Under the pieces are notes generated by a model, which saw only the letters and a list, made by a program, of their open reading frames with translations, did no database searches and was not told where the DNA came from. From positions 3,856,501-3,920,500 of the forward strand of contig OV121087.1 of assembly GCA_921293015.1 (NCBI GenBank): a stretch of 64,000 nt of DNA, given 5' to 3'. Every line of letters starts with the position of its first letter. Position 1 is the stretch's first letter. A program made the translations under genes and the position numbers. Of this stretch, positions 10,681-23,128 are shown one piece after another. The DNA comes from Phorcus lineatus. Taxonomy: Eukaryota > Mollusca > Gastropoda > Trochida > Trochidae.

Positions 10681-11805
10681 GTAAGCACTGCGGTGGATTG
10701 TGCACGTTAGTATCTGCATAGGGAAAATACAGCAGATAATTCAGTGTCAACTTCTGTTGCCTCTTGTTACGAGACGAGAATGGGAGGTAGCGTAATTTCA
10801 GTGAATATCGAGGTAACTGTAAGTTGTAATTATTGGTGCCTGGGGAATCATAAGAGAAACATATGGTTTGCTTCCCACAGTGGCACTGATACAGTGTAGC
10901 ACAGTGTTTTGAAAAGCTCGGGAACACCTAATAGGTCCACACAGACAGAAAATAGGTCGACACAGACACCTAATAACACCTCTAACACAATCTTAATCGA
11001 TATTTCGGCCCTTCCAACTCAATAACGATTCAGTGCATGACGTTCAGTATGTGAAAATCAGATATTGGAAATTTAACACTTTTGTTAAATCTGAAAAATT
11101 CCCTTACCAAAATAAACAGAGATACGAAAATAGCAACGTTTTCTTCGGGCATGAGTTGACAATATGATTACGGACAGATGAAGCAGGGTAAATGTTGACA
11201 TGGGTGCGATGTTGACAGAGCCATTTTTCCATTTATGAGGGCTTTTTGAAAATCGATTCACTTTCAAATTGCCAAAAATAAAATATTATCAAATAAAAGA
11301 TGTTAAGCCGGGGTTACAAAATATTCAAGTTTGTTATTGTTACAACGTGATAAAAATGTCTCCCCCAAACATTACTACGTAATAAAGATAGACTTTAAGT
11401 GCAGTCGTACGGTTTCCATGTAAGGATTTGGTAAATATAGAAGAAAACACCTCCACGGAACGTAATGTGGTAAGAAATTGAAAATTACTCTAGTTATAAA
11501 AATGATTCTATTGTTCCTGAAATGTTACGGATCTTTCTTGGATGTATCTTGAATCACGTATGTTCAATGAATAATACTATTTTTGCAATCTATTTTTCGT
11601 ATTCATCGTCCAAGTAATAATGAAGTGTCATATTTGTGTGTGGGCCATAATATTTTAACTCTTATATAAAAAGGAAGTAAATTACTCTAATTGCACTAAT
11701 GGATACTCCGTAAATACTTCGTCCTCATACTTAATTATTATAAAACCGCTATAATTTTGAATTTGGACACAAGGATATATTAAGTGTCTGAATTAGAATG
11801 AGATT
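10681..11805. other. No gene recognised
   Basis: Contains only a short degenerate repeat of GACACAGACACCTAATA type (about 10928-10985). No coding or RNA signal was seen. Confidence 0.45.
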
Positions 11806-11961
11806 CTAACGGTACCTCCGGACGGGCAAGGTGTGGTCATCAGAGACAATTGAGCTCATTGGTGTCATGGTGTAGGCATGCACACGGGAGCCAGATGAGT
11901 TTGGCCAGGTGCCCTCCGACATTTTCAAAAACTCAGCGGACAGATTTGTATCTCTTATCAT
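11806..11961 (-). CDS. Candidate minus-strand exon, 51 codons
   Basis: The minus strand is open from ATG 11961 (second ATG at 11922) to TAG 11806-11808. From 11922 onward the third codon positions are strongly G/C-biased, unlike the surrounding AT-rich sequence. This suggests real coding use. The peptide contains MSEGTWPNSSGSRVHAYTM and ends SDDHTLPVRRYR. A possible donor (CGGAG|GTACCG, near 11814) lies just before the stop, so this could be a first coding exon spliced out before the stop rather than a complete small protein. An in-frame TGA overlaps the CRE upstream, and no convincing acceptor is visible on that side. Family unknown. Confidence 0.4.
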   Translation of the reverse strand: MIRDTNLSAEFLKMSEGTWPNSSGSRVHAYTMTPMSSIVSDDHTLPVRRYR

Positions 11962-11989
11962 CGATTTTTGGTTAACAAGTTCATGGTTG

Positions 11990-11997
11990 TGACGTCA
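11990..11997. promoter_or_regulatory. CRE palindrome TGACGTCA beside candidate exon
   Basis: A perfect CRE lies about 30 bases upstream of the minus-strand ATG at 11961. The position would suit a proximal promoter of that exon, but only the palindrome itself is observed. Confidence 0.35.
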
Positions 11998-11999
11998 CG

Positions 12000-14170
12000 G
12001 CCTCAACGTGGTGTTCAAGCTAGAAGGCTTGTCAAAGATTTAGGATCTATTTTAATCCTTTTATGAAATCGGTGTCGGATTCGAAACAAGGCGAAATCCA
12101 TAGGAATGTTTGTGTTACGACAGAAACGTTCTGTGATGTTATTTGTAATTATAAAATTTTATGGCAGCTATCGCATCTTAGAGCAAGTTTCAAACTTGAA
12201 CTTCAGTTTGATTTTGAAATGAAAGTTTTGAAATTAAATGTAGAAAACCGGCTCCTGCCGAATTTCAATGATCAAAACGTAAATCCTTAGTTTTAATGAT
12301 TCCTTGGTTTAAAGAATAGTTGACTCATGTATTGATTTAACCTCAAAGCTTTCTTAGTAAATTTCATTCATAACGACCTGAAGCATATGTTTATGTTCGC
12401 TGTGTCATTTGTCAAGATAAAATAAACTAATCGAAATCAACGTTATAAACTGAACGACATTACCCTTGAACTGGAATAAATACTGATCAATAACAATGTC
12501 ATAACTTTATAATTGAATTGACCAAATTCTTTTTAAAAAAGCCTTTCTTTGAAACTTAATGTAACGTACAGAAATGTATACAGTGAAATTGAACGCATAA
12601 ATGCAACTCCTTTTAAAATTTGTGTGAGCCTGAAGAACCCCGTTCTTTCCGGAATCTCATTATCCTTCATCAAGTTAATATTCGCCTATTGGATGAATCT
12701 TACTGTAAAGCCTGGATTCTGTCGTTGTCATTACCAGTGCTGCATCATTGATCTACTGACCGCACGTCGTGTGACCATGTGCATATTGATTCTGGAAGGT
12801 AATGCTCCAGTATAACATTACAATCAGAGACTGAACGCTAGTAGGTAATGGTCGCAGCATCCCTCTCATGATCAGGATTGGCTTCTAGTACTGATCTACC
12901 AAGATTTTGTCATCCGTAAGGTTACACAAACTTGATTTGACCATACGCCTTTTATTAGATAAGGCAGACTTCATCTTGCGCTTACAGTGTAGTAAAGAAA
13001 TATTTGTATTCTACCAACGCTGAAGTAAGCAAGATTTTAATTGGTCCTTTCTTATGTCAAACCTGTATTTTTTTAAAATTGATGTTTATTTCCTTTGGTA
13101 CATTGGTTATATCAAATATAAATGAGATATAAAATGAGTACTTAGCTGAGATCTGGGCTTGCTCTGTTGACGATACATTTTGTAACATTTTGGGATGGTG
13201 TAATTTGACGAGTAATTGAAATTATATTACAAACAAATACTTTGTTGTGCTTGTATGATTCTTCGCAAGGAGGTTTACATACAAACTATATGATATTTTA
13301 AATTTCAATTGGATGGACAGACTTTGTTGAAGGGTCGATATTTCCGATATGATCCGTCGTTTAAAGCGAAGATGTGTATGGCCATGATCAACTTATTCTT
13401 TCAATGTTAGATACTCGTGTTTGGATTGATATATCTTTTCGAGGAACACAAAAAAGTAAACCTGTAGAAACTATAAATAGCGAATGTTTCAATGTTCTTT
13501 CTTTACCCACGATGGTTCCCAGCACCAAAGAAAAATTCTAATGCCATTAGCATTTAGAACATTTCTTAGAAAAGATAAAACGTTTAAAAATAGCAAACGT
13601 TTAAGCCCGTATTGACATATATAGTATCTGTTGTTTTATTATTTACGTTTCATTTGTGTAATCATATATAATGATATCTCGTCTTCACACAAGGGAGTGA
13701 AAGGAAAGGCAAATGGTATATTTAAATTTGAATTTGTGTATTTAAAAGATATATTATTGGTCCATTTTCAATTTCCCTGATTTTATTTTGGATTTACATA
13801 TGTCATTGATGCAACTGTTGAGTTTTAAGGTCAAACAAAATATTTTGTTCAAGCACTAACATGTTTATGCTATATTTTAGTGGGAGTAGGATTTATTTAT
13901 GTACCCGACTGAATAGACTAGACCCTACAATAGACTCGAAACTGAACATAACTGATCAATGTATGACATTGACAATGTATGAGAGCATTTACAACTTTGG
14001 TCTACCCGAATGAAGTTTAAGATCAACATTTTTTTAAGGGCATAACTCCCATCAGTCTGAAATCGACATTAGTTGAATTCGTTTGCGCTAAGCAGCAAGA
14101 TTTACATTAGCTAATAACGGGGACTGGCACGAGCTATGTCTCGCGAGTAATGTTGACTAAGGACGTGTGC
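12000..14170. other. No gene recognised
   Basis: AT-rich. Open frames at 12063-12290 and 12549-12815 lack splice signals and motifs. No repeats of note. Confidence 0.45.
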
Positions 14171-14425
14171 GAAAATATTGAAGAAAATCTCCTAATAACG
14201 TAAGGCCATCGATCCTAATGTCAATGTCTTTTCTGAATGTCTCGATGCACGTTCAAAAGATATTTTCTAAAAAATTGATAATGGTCAAATGACTCAAATA
14301 TCATTTTCAAATAATATCAAATAATAATTACTTGTATGTTTTTACTTTGAGACAAGTATGTTTGTAATTGGTGTCCCCTATCAATATATTCACGCTGATT
14401 ATCAATACTAACCGCGAATGGTATC
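14171..14425 (+). repeat. 0.66-kb-spaced direct duplication, copy 1
   Basis: Matches 14835-15078 in the same order and orientation: AATATTGA, AACGTAAGGCCATC, AATGTCAATG, TTCTGAATGTC, AAGATATTTTC, AAATATCATTTT, ACAAGTATGTTTGT, ATTGGTGTCCC, AACCGCGAATGGT. Identity is roughly 75%, with indels. An old local tandem duplication or two copies of a dispersed non-coding element. Confidence 0.75.
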
Positions 14426-14834
14426 ATTAATACCATGAAGGCTGCAACTTACCGCCAACAAAGAGGCGGCCCTCGAACAACGAATTTGTTTGCCCTAAAA
14501 AGAAAAGATTAAAGGTACTGAAGCACTTTCAAATTGTATTGGTTAAAATTTCCCAAATTTGCCAAATATTTTTCTTCTAGAGTATAAAACATCTCGTCAC
14601 TTGACCCAATACTCCGTAGTTCTTGCAAAAGGTGTAACATATAAAGCAAAAACTACTTACAATTTACTGTGAACACCTTTAAAAACATTGATTAAGGAGA
14701 AGGATTCGCATATATTTAACGAACTTAAAATAAAATTTTGTATTGATTAAAAATAACATTTAAATTTGTTTCATGAGATCACTATATTTCCTTAATAGTG
14801 GAGAATGACAGAACACATACCTTTCATTGGAAGT

Positions 14835-15078
14835 TGAGAATATTGACGGATATCTCTTTTTAACGTCAGGCCATCAATCAGAATGTCAATGCCTATTCTG
14901 AATGTCACGAGTCACGGCTACAAGATATTTTCAAACGAAATAATTAATCGACAAATATCATTTTTTAATAATTTCTATTGCTTGATAGTGTTTTATTTTT
15001 ATGACAAGTATGTTTGTTATTGGTGTCCCGAATCAATACATGTACCCTGATTAGCAATGGTAACCGCAAATGGTGAAG
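14835..15078 (+). repeat. 0.66-kb-spaced direct duplication, copy 2
   Basis: Second member of the pair described at 14171-14425. The intervening 410 bases are not duplicated. Confidence 0.75.
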
Positions 15079-16232
15079 GTTAATTGCTAATTTGTTCCAA
15101 AAGAATTTTAATTATAAATATTTGAATCACGTTGGTGGTTGCTATTTAAAATCCACACGTCACAAATCATCACCAAAGTTTGATAAGAATTATTGTACAT
15201 GCTTACTTTACACAACAGTCATCTTGGAATTGAAGATGGTTAAAAGAACTCCAATAATCAGCTTGCATAAAGGTAAGTTTACAATGAAATGGAAGACGTT
15301 CTTGCAAGAAATTTAAGGAAAACAAAACAATATTGCTGCCTTTGATCGATCTTAAACCATCTCATTTAAAAGCTCACGTCGTCATTTCTTTTAAGGATAA
15401 TAAAACCATTATCTGACACCATGAGTCATTTTCGAAGTCCGGAACACTCTATGTCTCTCGTTAATCAACGGATATCTTTCAGACCCATTATCAAAAATAA
15501 GTATTCGTTATTTAAGCATGGTCGACGGGAGTATAAGATACTTTAAAGAATGGCTTCATTGACTAATGCGTCCTTTTCCTTTCAGCAAGGTATATCTCAC
15601 ACACAAACCAACATTCATCCTAATCTTTGATATCCTGACTGTTATTCGAACACCAAGGCTGTGAGCCATCGATCAATATCGGACATATAACATTTATCCA
15701 TACCGTGTTCGATGTCAATAAATGTTTTATCACATGACGTTAATTATTTTTACCTTATAAGTCTTATTAGAGGAAAGCACAGTGAGTTTTTTCGATTCTA
15801 TTTAACTTAAAAACCTTCTCTACAACTGAAAATGGTTTGGTGACAAACTTCAAGTTTTCTGTGAATTTAATCGTATATAATTAAGTTTCGTTACCTCAAA
15901 TGCTATGTAATTACATCCTTCTTACAAAATCCATATAGTGATACATGATTGCGAGACTTAAATTTCCCCTTCAGTTTTCTGTTCTATTATTTGGTATCAC
16001 AGGCTGTTATGACCAATATAAACTTTCTCCAGACATTTGCGTATAGGTGGAATAAGAAGAGGTCGGACATGTAGGGTATTGAGGAGTCTACATCTTCTAG
16101 ATCATCCGGTGAGCCTATGTCATGGCATGACCACTATCGTTAGTGCGCCCAACTATCCACCCTCCTATCCTGAAACTGTCGCATTTCCCCCCTAATGCAA
16201 TACATTGAAAAACACTGACATCTTTCTTACAG
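15079..16232. other. No gene recognised; one good donor-like site
   Basis: A consensus-like donor AAAG|GTAAGT occurs at about 15270 after an open frame with a plausible acceptor (ACAACAG near 15220), but a 55-base exon cannot be supported alone. The segment 16100-16160 read on the minus strand is faintly tRNA-like without a B box. Confidence 0.3.
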
Positions 16233-16351
16233 GAACCATGGCCAATCGGGATTATAAACTGAAAGTTGTAAACATGCGAGCCGCGAAAATGTTTCTGCCC
16301 TCTTCTCCAGAATCAGAAATTCTAGACAACAGGAGGGGCCTGAGAAGCTGA
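16233..16351 (+). CDS. Candidate terminal exon or small ORF, 37 codons
   Basis: A strong acceptor (CATCTTTCTTACAG|GA) leads directly into ACCATGGCC, an ideal Kozak context, at 16238. The frame then runs 37 codons to TGA at 16349-16351: MANRDYKLKVVNMRAAK, then a Ser/Pro/Glu-rich part and NRRGLRS. Codon use is more balanced than in flanking DNA. It cannot be reached in frame from the 7572-7883 exon by a direct splice, because that phase hits a stop after nine codons. It is therefore either an alternative first coding exon, a 3' exon of an unseen gene, or chance. No family recognised. Confidence 0.4.
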
Positions 16352-18429
16352 TTTTATCTGTTTCATGGCACACAAAGTACCTTTCTGCTGAAAGGTTAAT
16401 AGCAGACTTAATGGACAGTTGCAATTTACAATTGTAGAATGTTTTACTCTGTGATTATGACGGTAGAATACTATGTCAGGGGAAGTTTGGTGAACCTATG
16501 GTCCAGTTTGATTTTAATATGGTTTTACGTTGATTTTTGTTTTATGGTTCCGTCAACACATCTTAGTTTGTAACTGTGATGATTGATGCTAAAGCCATTG
16601 CAGTGACAAAATTGTGATTTGGTTTGTTAGGAATTAGGTCGTTGACTTCTAACCACCTAAAGCCCAAACAGCCAATGGCTCCATATTTGTTGTTGCTTGG
16701 AAAATCTGGTTAGGAGTAAGCTTGTCTTGACTTTTAAAAGGGTATTTAATCGTGTGGCAATTTCAGACATCACTTGATTTAAACTATTGCCAAGGGAATA
16801 TGTTTATCAATGCAATTTAAACCTTTCGTTCATATATGAACTGTTTTCAAATTTCAGTTCGTTTTGTAGTCATAATTGCACTGCAACTTTAAATCTTAGG
16901 TTTCCGGTTTTGATAAATTGTGTATCCAATTGTACAGGCATGCTCATTTATGAGTGAGTAACTATGCAACGACTGTCGGCCGCAAGTAATTGCCTCAGTT
17001 GATATGTCTTGAAACATTTAATCCAAGCTTTAACTTTCAACAATTAACTTTATTCATCAGAGTCCTTGTTTTAAAAAAAATAATTGTTTGGATACAGATC
17101 TTTTATTTTTCAACTACACTAAGTGTACGATTTGCTTACACTAGATGAACTTTAGGTAAATGCATAAAGAAGATATTGATGGAACTTCTCTCGGGTGTAA
17201 TAAATCCTTGTTCGTCGATATCAGATGCCAGATGATGATTTATTTAAAAAAAAAGTCCTGTAACATTTCATTAAGATTCCAGCAAGAGATATCTTAAAGT
17301 TATGTACATGGACTCAATAAACGAAAATGTTTCACAAACATTTGAAAACTAGTTATTTCAAAACAATATCATACAAAGAAAAGTCATGATTTTCTTGATA
17401 TCAACTTCATTTTTGTGAATATACACGTATTTCCGGTGGATAATGCATACTTCTGTGTCATGTTTTCGAAATGTGTATGTCCAGCAGTGTATTTTCTTAG
17501 AATAAATGTTTCTTCAAAATGCCCCCATGCCATAACCAAGTAAATGAAAACTGAACAGAACGCTTTTCATTACAGCCATTATAAGATAAAAATAAGTTTT
17601 TGTTGGATTATTTACCTGATGCTTTTCAGATATGTAGAAACACGAATTACCGATTTTCTTAACCTTTTTCAAAGCTTTATACAGTCAACCTTCTTTTTTT
17701 ATAAAGGAATATACACAACCTTTCCGATTGAATTTAATATAGCCATATGTTAAACAAAGATTTAGTCTTGTGCATTACTGGGTTATGCACGGGGCCACCT
17801 GGAAATTTATGGCTTGCTGATCTGAGGGTTTAAAGATTGAATCTTTGCTCCTCTCAGAAACAAAATTGAGATACTTGCAGTACATTCCTAGCAAAGTGAT
17901 TAGATTTGAATTCTTTTTAACCTCGAGTTTGCACCTGCAGTTTTATTTCGTCCTATGTTACGCCCCGCAGAACAAATATGGACCAGATACTTTCCTTTAA
18001 TGTTATTATTTGGTTTGTTATGTTCAGCGAGTAGATACTTTGTCAGACAAAGGGCAAGGTATTGTGAATGGTTAATGTCATCAAAGGTTTTCAGTACAGT
18101 CAGAGCGTACGAAAAACCACATAATACAAGCATGAACTTATATAATCAACATGCTAATCTCCATAGGAGCCTCATTGAATCACACATTTTTCAAAACCGA
18201 TTGAATGTTCTCAAAATATTTGGAATAAGAACCATGGTTGGTTTTAGGTGTATTGTATGTTCCATTAAAATGTGACAAATATTTGATGCACATTCCACAC
18301 GATATTGTTCTCTAACGTGTCTTTGGAATCACAGCTTCAGACGTACATATGTAAGGTGCATGTTTGTTCCTATTTATAATGAAATATATAGTTAACTTGT
18401 AATGCGTTACATATAACATGTTTTGACAG
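16352..18429. other. No gene recognised
   Basis: AT-rich. Overlapping open frames on both strands at 17900-18275 (106 codons plus, 77 codons minus) were examined. The minus frame reads somewhat protein-like, but I see no motif or splice signals and cannot choose between them. Confidence 0.35.
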
Positions 18430-18641
18430 GCTATGGAATATATGACTTTTTCGAAATTGAATTGCAATCACACTATAGACAGGGAGGTGAAGCACATGAA
18501 ATTGATATATTATCGATTCCATCTTCAAATGATATGAACAATACCCGTATGTATAGTTCTGTGGATGCTGTCACCGGTGGGAATATCTCTACATCTGATC
18601 TCAGTGGTAGACGTCTCGGAGTCAGATTTGTTGTTTTGTAG
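18430..18641 (+). CDS. Candidate terminal exon (start of the array's 3' module)
   Basis: A good acceptor (GTTTTGACAG|GC) begins a frame of about 70 codons ending at TAG 18639-18641, entered in phase 1. The peptide starts YGIYDFFEIELQSHYRQGG, is Ser/Asp/Asn-rich, and ends SDLSGRRLGVRFVVL. The sequence after the stop (GATCAATGTGCATAGACGTG, TTCAAATGGGTTATGGAC) matches the 3' region of the units at 23.7 and 28.9 kb. The exon therefore sits at the end of a unit related to those downstream. It looks like a hydrophilic cytoplasmic tail. No family recognised. Confidence 0.45.
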
Positions 18642-21221
18642 AAGATCAATGTGCATAGACGTGTAATTTTTCACTTTCAAATGGGTTATGGACACGTGCT
18701 AGATTTAATGGACCTTTCTCTGTATTTTGAAAATATATACATATAATAGTATGTATGTGATAGAAAATAATTTCATAATGTATCATAGAGAATTTCACTA
18801 GGCAGTTTGATGCTTGGTGTAAGAGATTTTCCTTTCCACAGAGATACACAGAAATTATTAATAGTTTCTAAATGATGAACATTCAACAAGTCCTTTCAAT
18901 GTATGCACATTCTAACATTGATTATAATAAGTACTTTGTTTTTTCTCTTTTACGAATTTTCCAACGTTTATTTAGACCCTTGATATATCTTTAAATACAT
19001 TAATACATGGTTCATTTAAACGTGTTTCAACACAAAAAATATATTGTGTATAAGCCTGTCCTGTCTATTTCTGGACAACTAAAGCTCTTCTAATTCTGAA
19101 CAAGAACAAGGACTCTTGACTTCGCATGTATATTACATAAATATGTATATGTGTATGTATAATAATGACCACACTCAAAATAAAAACATGTTCAGTCGAT
19201 TTTCAGCTTTTGAAATCAATTCAGTATTTCTTGAAGGATGAACAATAAATGTATTAAAACATGATAAAAATCAACATGAAGTGATTACGCAGACACGAGT
19301 CGACTTTTACATTATCTTCAATGTCACTACAACAGTAGGCCTACTCTTTAATCTCTTGTAAACGTGATGTCTTATTAACCCTTGCACGAAATCGAATAAC
19401 AAATCGACATTACGCCCAACTAATATTACTTTATGGGAATACTAAATACCCTGTCTCGCTTTACATTTTATAAATTACGATGTTTCTCTTTATGTACAAG
19501 CATTTTGTTATGATGAACGTGTTCTTAAACTTTTTTATCTTGAGAAAGATCCAATTGTTGAAACAGTCAGATATTTGATTTAGAGTTTTGGTTGAGGTTG
19601 TTCTCTTTTCTCAAGGCCTACAATAAAAATGAAGATTTTTGTACCGTTTTTACTACATTAATGTCGATTAATGAATCTGAAAATATCACGCCCTTATAAA
19701 TAAATGTTTTCAGTTATAGTTGCAGAATCTAAATAAAACAATAGGTATTCAAGCATATGCTCTTTTCTTTTTATATCTTCTTTCTCTTTTTGCTATCATT
19801 TTATTAAACTTGATAATCAGTTGACATACAAATGACATACCGCATGCATGTTAATCTTTTCCCTGCTTGATTGCTTATAGGTATTTTACCGAGAGCACCA
19901 AAACTTTTTACAAAATAAAAAATAATTCTCTGGTTGATATATTTCTTTATGGATATTGTCATTATATCTTCTTAATTATTCTAATATTTCTCCAAAATAA
20001 ATTTCATTTCCCTCTGTCGAAAAATACACAAGTCAAAACTTTGTTATGAATTTTGAAAAATCGGATTATTTTGTCAATAATCATATCTAAATGAAATTGT
20101 TTACACAATTTTGTTCAGAATTAGATTTTGTACCAGACAAATTAAGGTGCATGACTGGAATTTCGTTCCAGCAAACAAGGACTTTTCGTAAAGGATGTTC
20201 ATCGAAATGATAAAAAATCTACGTAATTCGCAGCAATGGATATTTCGCGCTGAACGATACAATTTACTTTTGTGTTGATGATTTAACAAATCAATCGTTA
20301 AAAGATTAACCCCGAAGCAAATCTATCACCTTTCTATGTCCCAAATATGAGTATATAAAATCGCTTATTTTTTATATTTGAACGTCCATCTTTCATTGAC
20401 ATCGCCTAACAAGCCAGATCAAAATGACTCGTTGACCTGGTTGTAAGGTGCAATAAGGTACGACGATCACAGAGTTCTTCAAATCAAGCTATTTAGAAAT
20501 CACTTACATCTTGTAAACATTCCACTTATAAACAAAAATACAATACATCTTTTATAATTGATTGTTGACGGATTTACGTATATTCGATCTAAAATATTCG
20601 TGATTTCCATACATACAATATAACATTAGCTTCGGAACGCATGAGGGAAAGTGTTAACAAGTCGCGTGATGTCATCACCGATCATCTTATCTTATTTTGT
20701 TTGTGATATTTGCAGTAATTTCGGAGAAATGAGCGAAAATAAAACCTTATTTGATGTTCTAAATGTGATCCTTTCTAATTTTGTTTAACTTCATGAATGT
20801 GATTACGCGGCTTGTTTGTATAATACGAAAATACTGTTTGAGATGGTCCTCTTTTTGTAATCCCTTTTTAGAATTGATACTTGCTATTTCATTTGAAAAC
20901 AGATACCTTTCAATTTAATGAATATCTCTATAGTTGTAATCATACAAATATTTCTTATGTACACAATTATTAATTTACGATTGTAGTGAGAGAGTGGCAA
21001 GAGTAATTTTTGCTGCAGTACAAAGTCAACTATAATTATGGGTCGTTTATAGTGTTAAGTCACGTCCAATACGGTTCATGCATGGAATTTGCCCACAATT
21101 ATGATATAATATCTTCAATATCAGGTAGCAAATGCCTCATAGTTTCATTGGATATAAACTTTAGTTTTTTAAATTACTCATGATCACTCGAATTTTATAC
21201 ATGATTGAATCCTGCTACGTG
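18642..21221 (+). repeat. Diverged array unit, includes a core block at 19505-19590
   Basis: No exon is supported. The stretch GTTATGATGAACGTGTTCTT, ATCTTGAGAAAGATCCAATTG, GAAACAGTCAGATA at about 19507-19585 matches the core block found also at 25290, 35535, 43375, 46160 and 53150. The rest is AT-rich and unrecognised. Confidence 0.5.
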
Positions 21222-21261
21222 ATTTGTTGACATTATGCAAATTTGTTGACATTATGCAAAT
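21222..21261 (+). promoter_or_regulatory. Duplicated octamer ATGCAAAT
   Basis: The 19-base unit ATTTGTTGACATTATGCAA occurs twice head to tail (21222-21240, 21241-21259). Each copy creates the canonical POU-factor octamer ATGCAAAT, at 21235-21242 and 21254-21261, 19 bases apart. The pair could bind Oct-type factors, but no nearby promoter is evident. Confidence 0.35.
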
Positions 21262-22332
21262 TTATCGAATCAAGGCCAGTGAAGAAAAGTAAAGATAATA
21301 AATATAAACATTATTAGTGTTTGATTTTATGGGCAAAACTTCACTGTTTGAGTTTCAATTTGTGAAATGTTTTCAATTATAAGACTCATTATTTTCCTCT
21401 ACAAAATGTACGAACTGTTGAAAATATACTTATTCATTTATTTACTTATTTATAAAAATACTTATTTATGACATTGCCGTCCCTTATCGTGAAACAACGT
21501 GTTCAAATCATTTGGCGTGAACCGCTCGAAGTGATTGTTTGAAGAAATTGCTTATTGTGGCAGTATATTTTTACGCCCTTTTGGAATTATTGTAATATCT
21601 CGGAACAAGAATTCAAAAACAATTCGATCATATGTTATTTTTCCTTTGGAACCACTGAATGTGACATTCTAAAAAAACGTTAGTGAAATTAGGTGATTAT
21701 TTAACACACGCTTTTCAAACATCAATCTACGATAAGTTCAATTGCAAACAAAGTCATATCATCTGCAAAGCTTCCTAACAAAGAAATATTTGCTGTCATT
21801 ACTTGACAGAAAGCTAGGATAGAATATTGTGAACATAATAATTTAACACTTCCACGCATTTAAACCCTAATATTCGCTTTGATGGGTAAAATTACTGTTA
21901 GGAAGAAAAAAGCGCTCCTGTGCAATGACTTATGATTACAAAAACGTTGAAGATGTTAAATTCATCACCTTTTTATGAAAATAAGTTATGAAAATTTTGA
22001 TATTTGCATCATGTAAAATCCCATTGAATAGTGATCAAGAAAATGTATTCTTTTCTAAAATTTACGTAACTTCGCCATACCATTTTGTAGAATGCATGTC
22101 AAATGACATTTACTTAGTTTGCCAAAGACTAAGTGTCATTATAGCTGCCTCCAGCAGGCCAAACCTTATGGAATACATGAACTTTTCACATGAAATAAAA
22201 AGTATCTAAGGATGTAGTTAGAACAATACATTAAACTTAAAATAACGCAAATAGAGAAAGATTGTTGACAATGAGATCTGTTTGTGTATGGCTTATGACC
22301 AATGACTTGGCATGTCTACACCACAAAAAAGT

Positions 22333-22491
22333 CATTCCTTTCATGGAATTGTCCCTTGAACCAATGATTACAGGAAACATTCCGTTCATGGAATTGTCCC
22401 TAGAACCAATGATTAAAAGGTACATTCCTTTCATGGAATTGTCCCTAGACCGAATTATTACAAGGTACATTTGTTTCAAGCAATTGTTTGG
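22333..22491. repeat. 45-bp minisatellite, 3.5 copies
   Basis: Unit starts at 22333, 22378, 22423 and partly at 22468. Each contains ATTCCTTTCATGGAATTGTC. Since 45 is a multiple of three, both strands stay open: the plus frame repeats a 15-residue unit of the type IPFMELSLEPMI, the minus frame another. Protein use is not supported by splice signals or a good start. The internal TTCATGGAA is itself a short palindrome. Confidence 0.85.
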
Positions 22492-22594
22492 TTAGAAATG
22501 ATGAGATAGCAGATGCGTTATTTTATCAAAATAATCATTGGACCTGACAACTGACATGATATTGTGAATGGTCTAAAGAGATCAAAGCAACAGT

Positions 22595-22740
22595 CAAAAT
22601 ATAAGAGTGACTATGTACGTCGTAAATTTCTCTCAGATGTAATTGTGCAGGAATAACTGCCTTTTTGTATCGAAAATTGCTTTGAAGCTATTGGAAAGGG
22701 TTTCGTAAATTTATTTACAATGACCTGTTGCTACGTTTTT
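22595..22740 (+). repeat. Array block shared with 25640-25790
   Basis: GTGACTATG, TCTCAGATGTAA, AATAACTGCCT and the following AT-rich stretch recur in order at 25655-25800. They mark the start of two consecutive small units about 3 kb apart. Confidence 0.6.
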
Positions 22741-22846
22741 AAAAAAACCTTCATACGTTTTTGAGTTATATTGTATCTTCAATATCAACGTGACCAATGT
22801 GCATATTTCTCGCGGTATGGCTCCTCATACCAGACATCACTCTTGC

Positions 22847-23128
22847 CACGATGCTCAGTTACAAATAGGATAATAACGGCACACGATTCATGTTTCATGA
22901 TATTGATAATAATATAAGCATGAAATTTTAGCGTCCCTCAAAATAATATGCTAAAACATGCAGTTGAGAAGGATGGAAGTATAATAGACACTGAATACAA
23001 CAACTCGAAAACATCATTGTAAGAACATTGAGCTTTGAAACAAATGATACAATTCACACTATAAGCATCTCAGACAATGCATATTTGATTGATAATTTAG
23101 CAATTCTATCTTCAGATACATACATATG
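22847..23128 (+). repeat. 282-bp tandem duplication, copy 1
   Basis: CACGATGCTCAGTTACAAATAG begins both this segment and the next. Matching landmarks are TTCATGTTTC, AACATGCAGTTG against AACATACAGTTG, and the end ATTCTATCTTCAGATACATA. A third related single copy precedes the 26.1-kb exon (about 25875-26140). Confidence 0.8.

Noticed and set aside
10598-10927. 109-codon minus-strand open frame
   Set aside because: Built across a TTC microsatellite (run of Glu codons), no splice signals or motifs.
16100-16160. Another tRNA-derived SINE on the minus strand
   Set aside because: An A-box-like stretch is present, but no B box and no body.
17900-18275. Overlapping long open frames on both strands
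   Set aside because: They cannot both be genes; neither has recognisable motifs, splice sites or coding composition.
22333-22491. CRISPR-like array
   Set aside because: Direct repeats without unique spacers, in a eukaryotic genome; it is a minisatellite.
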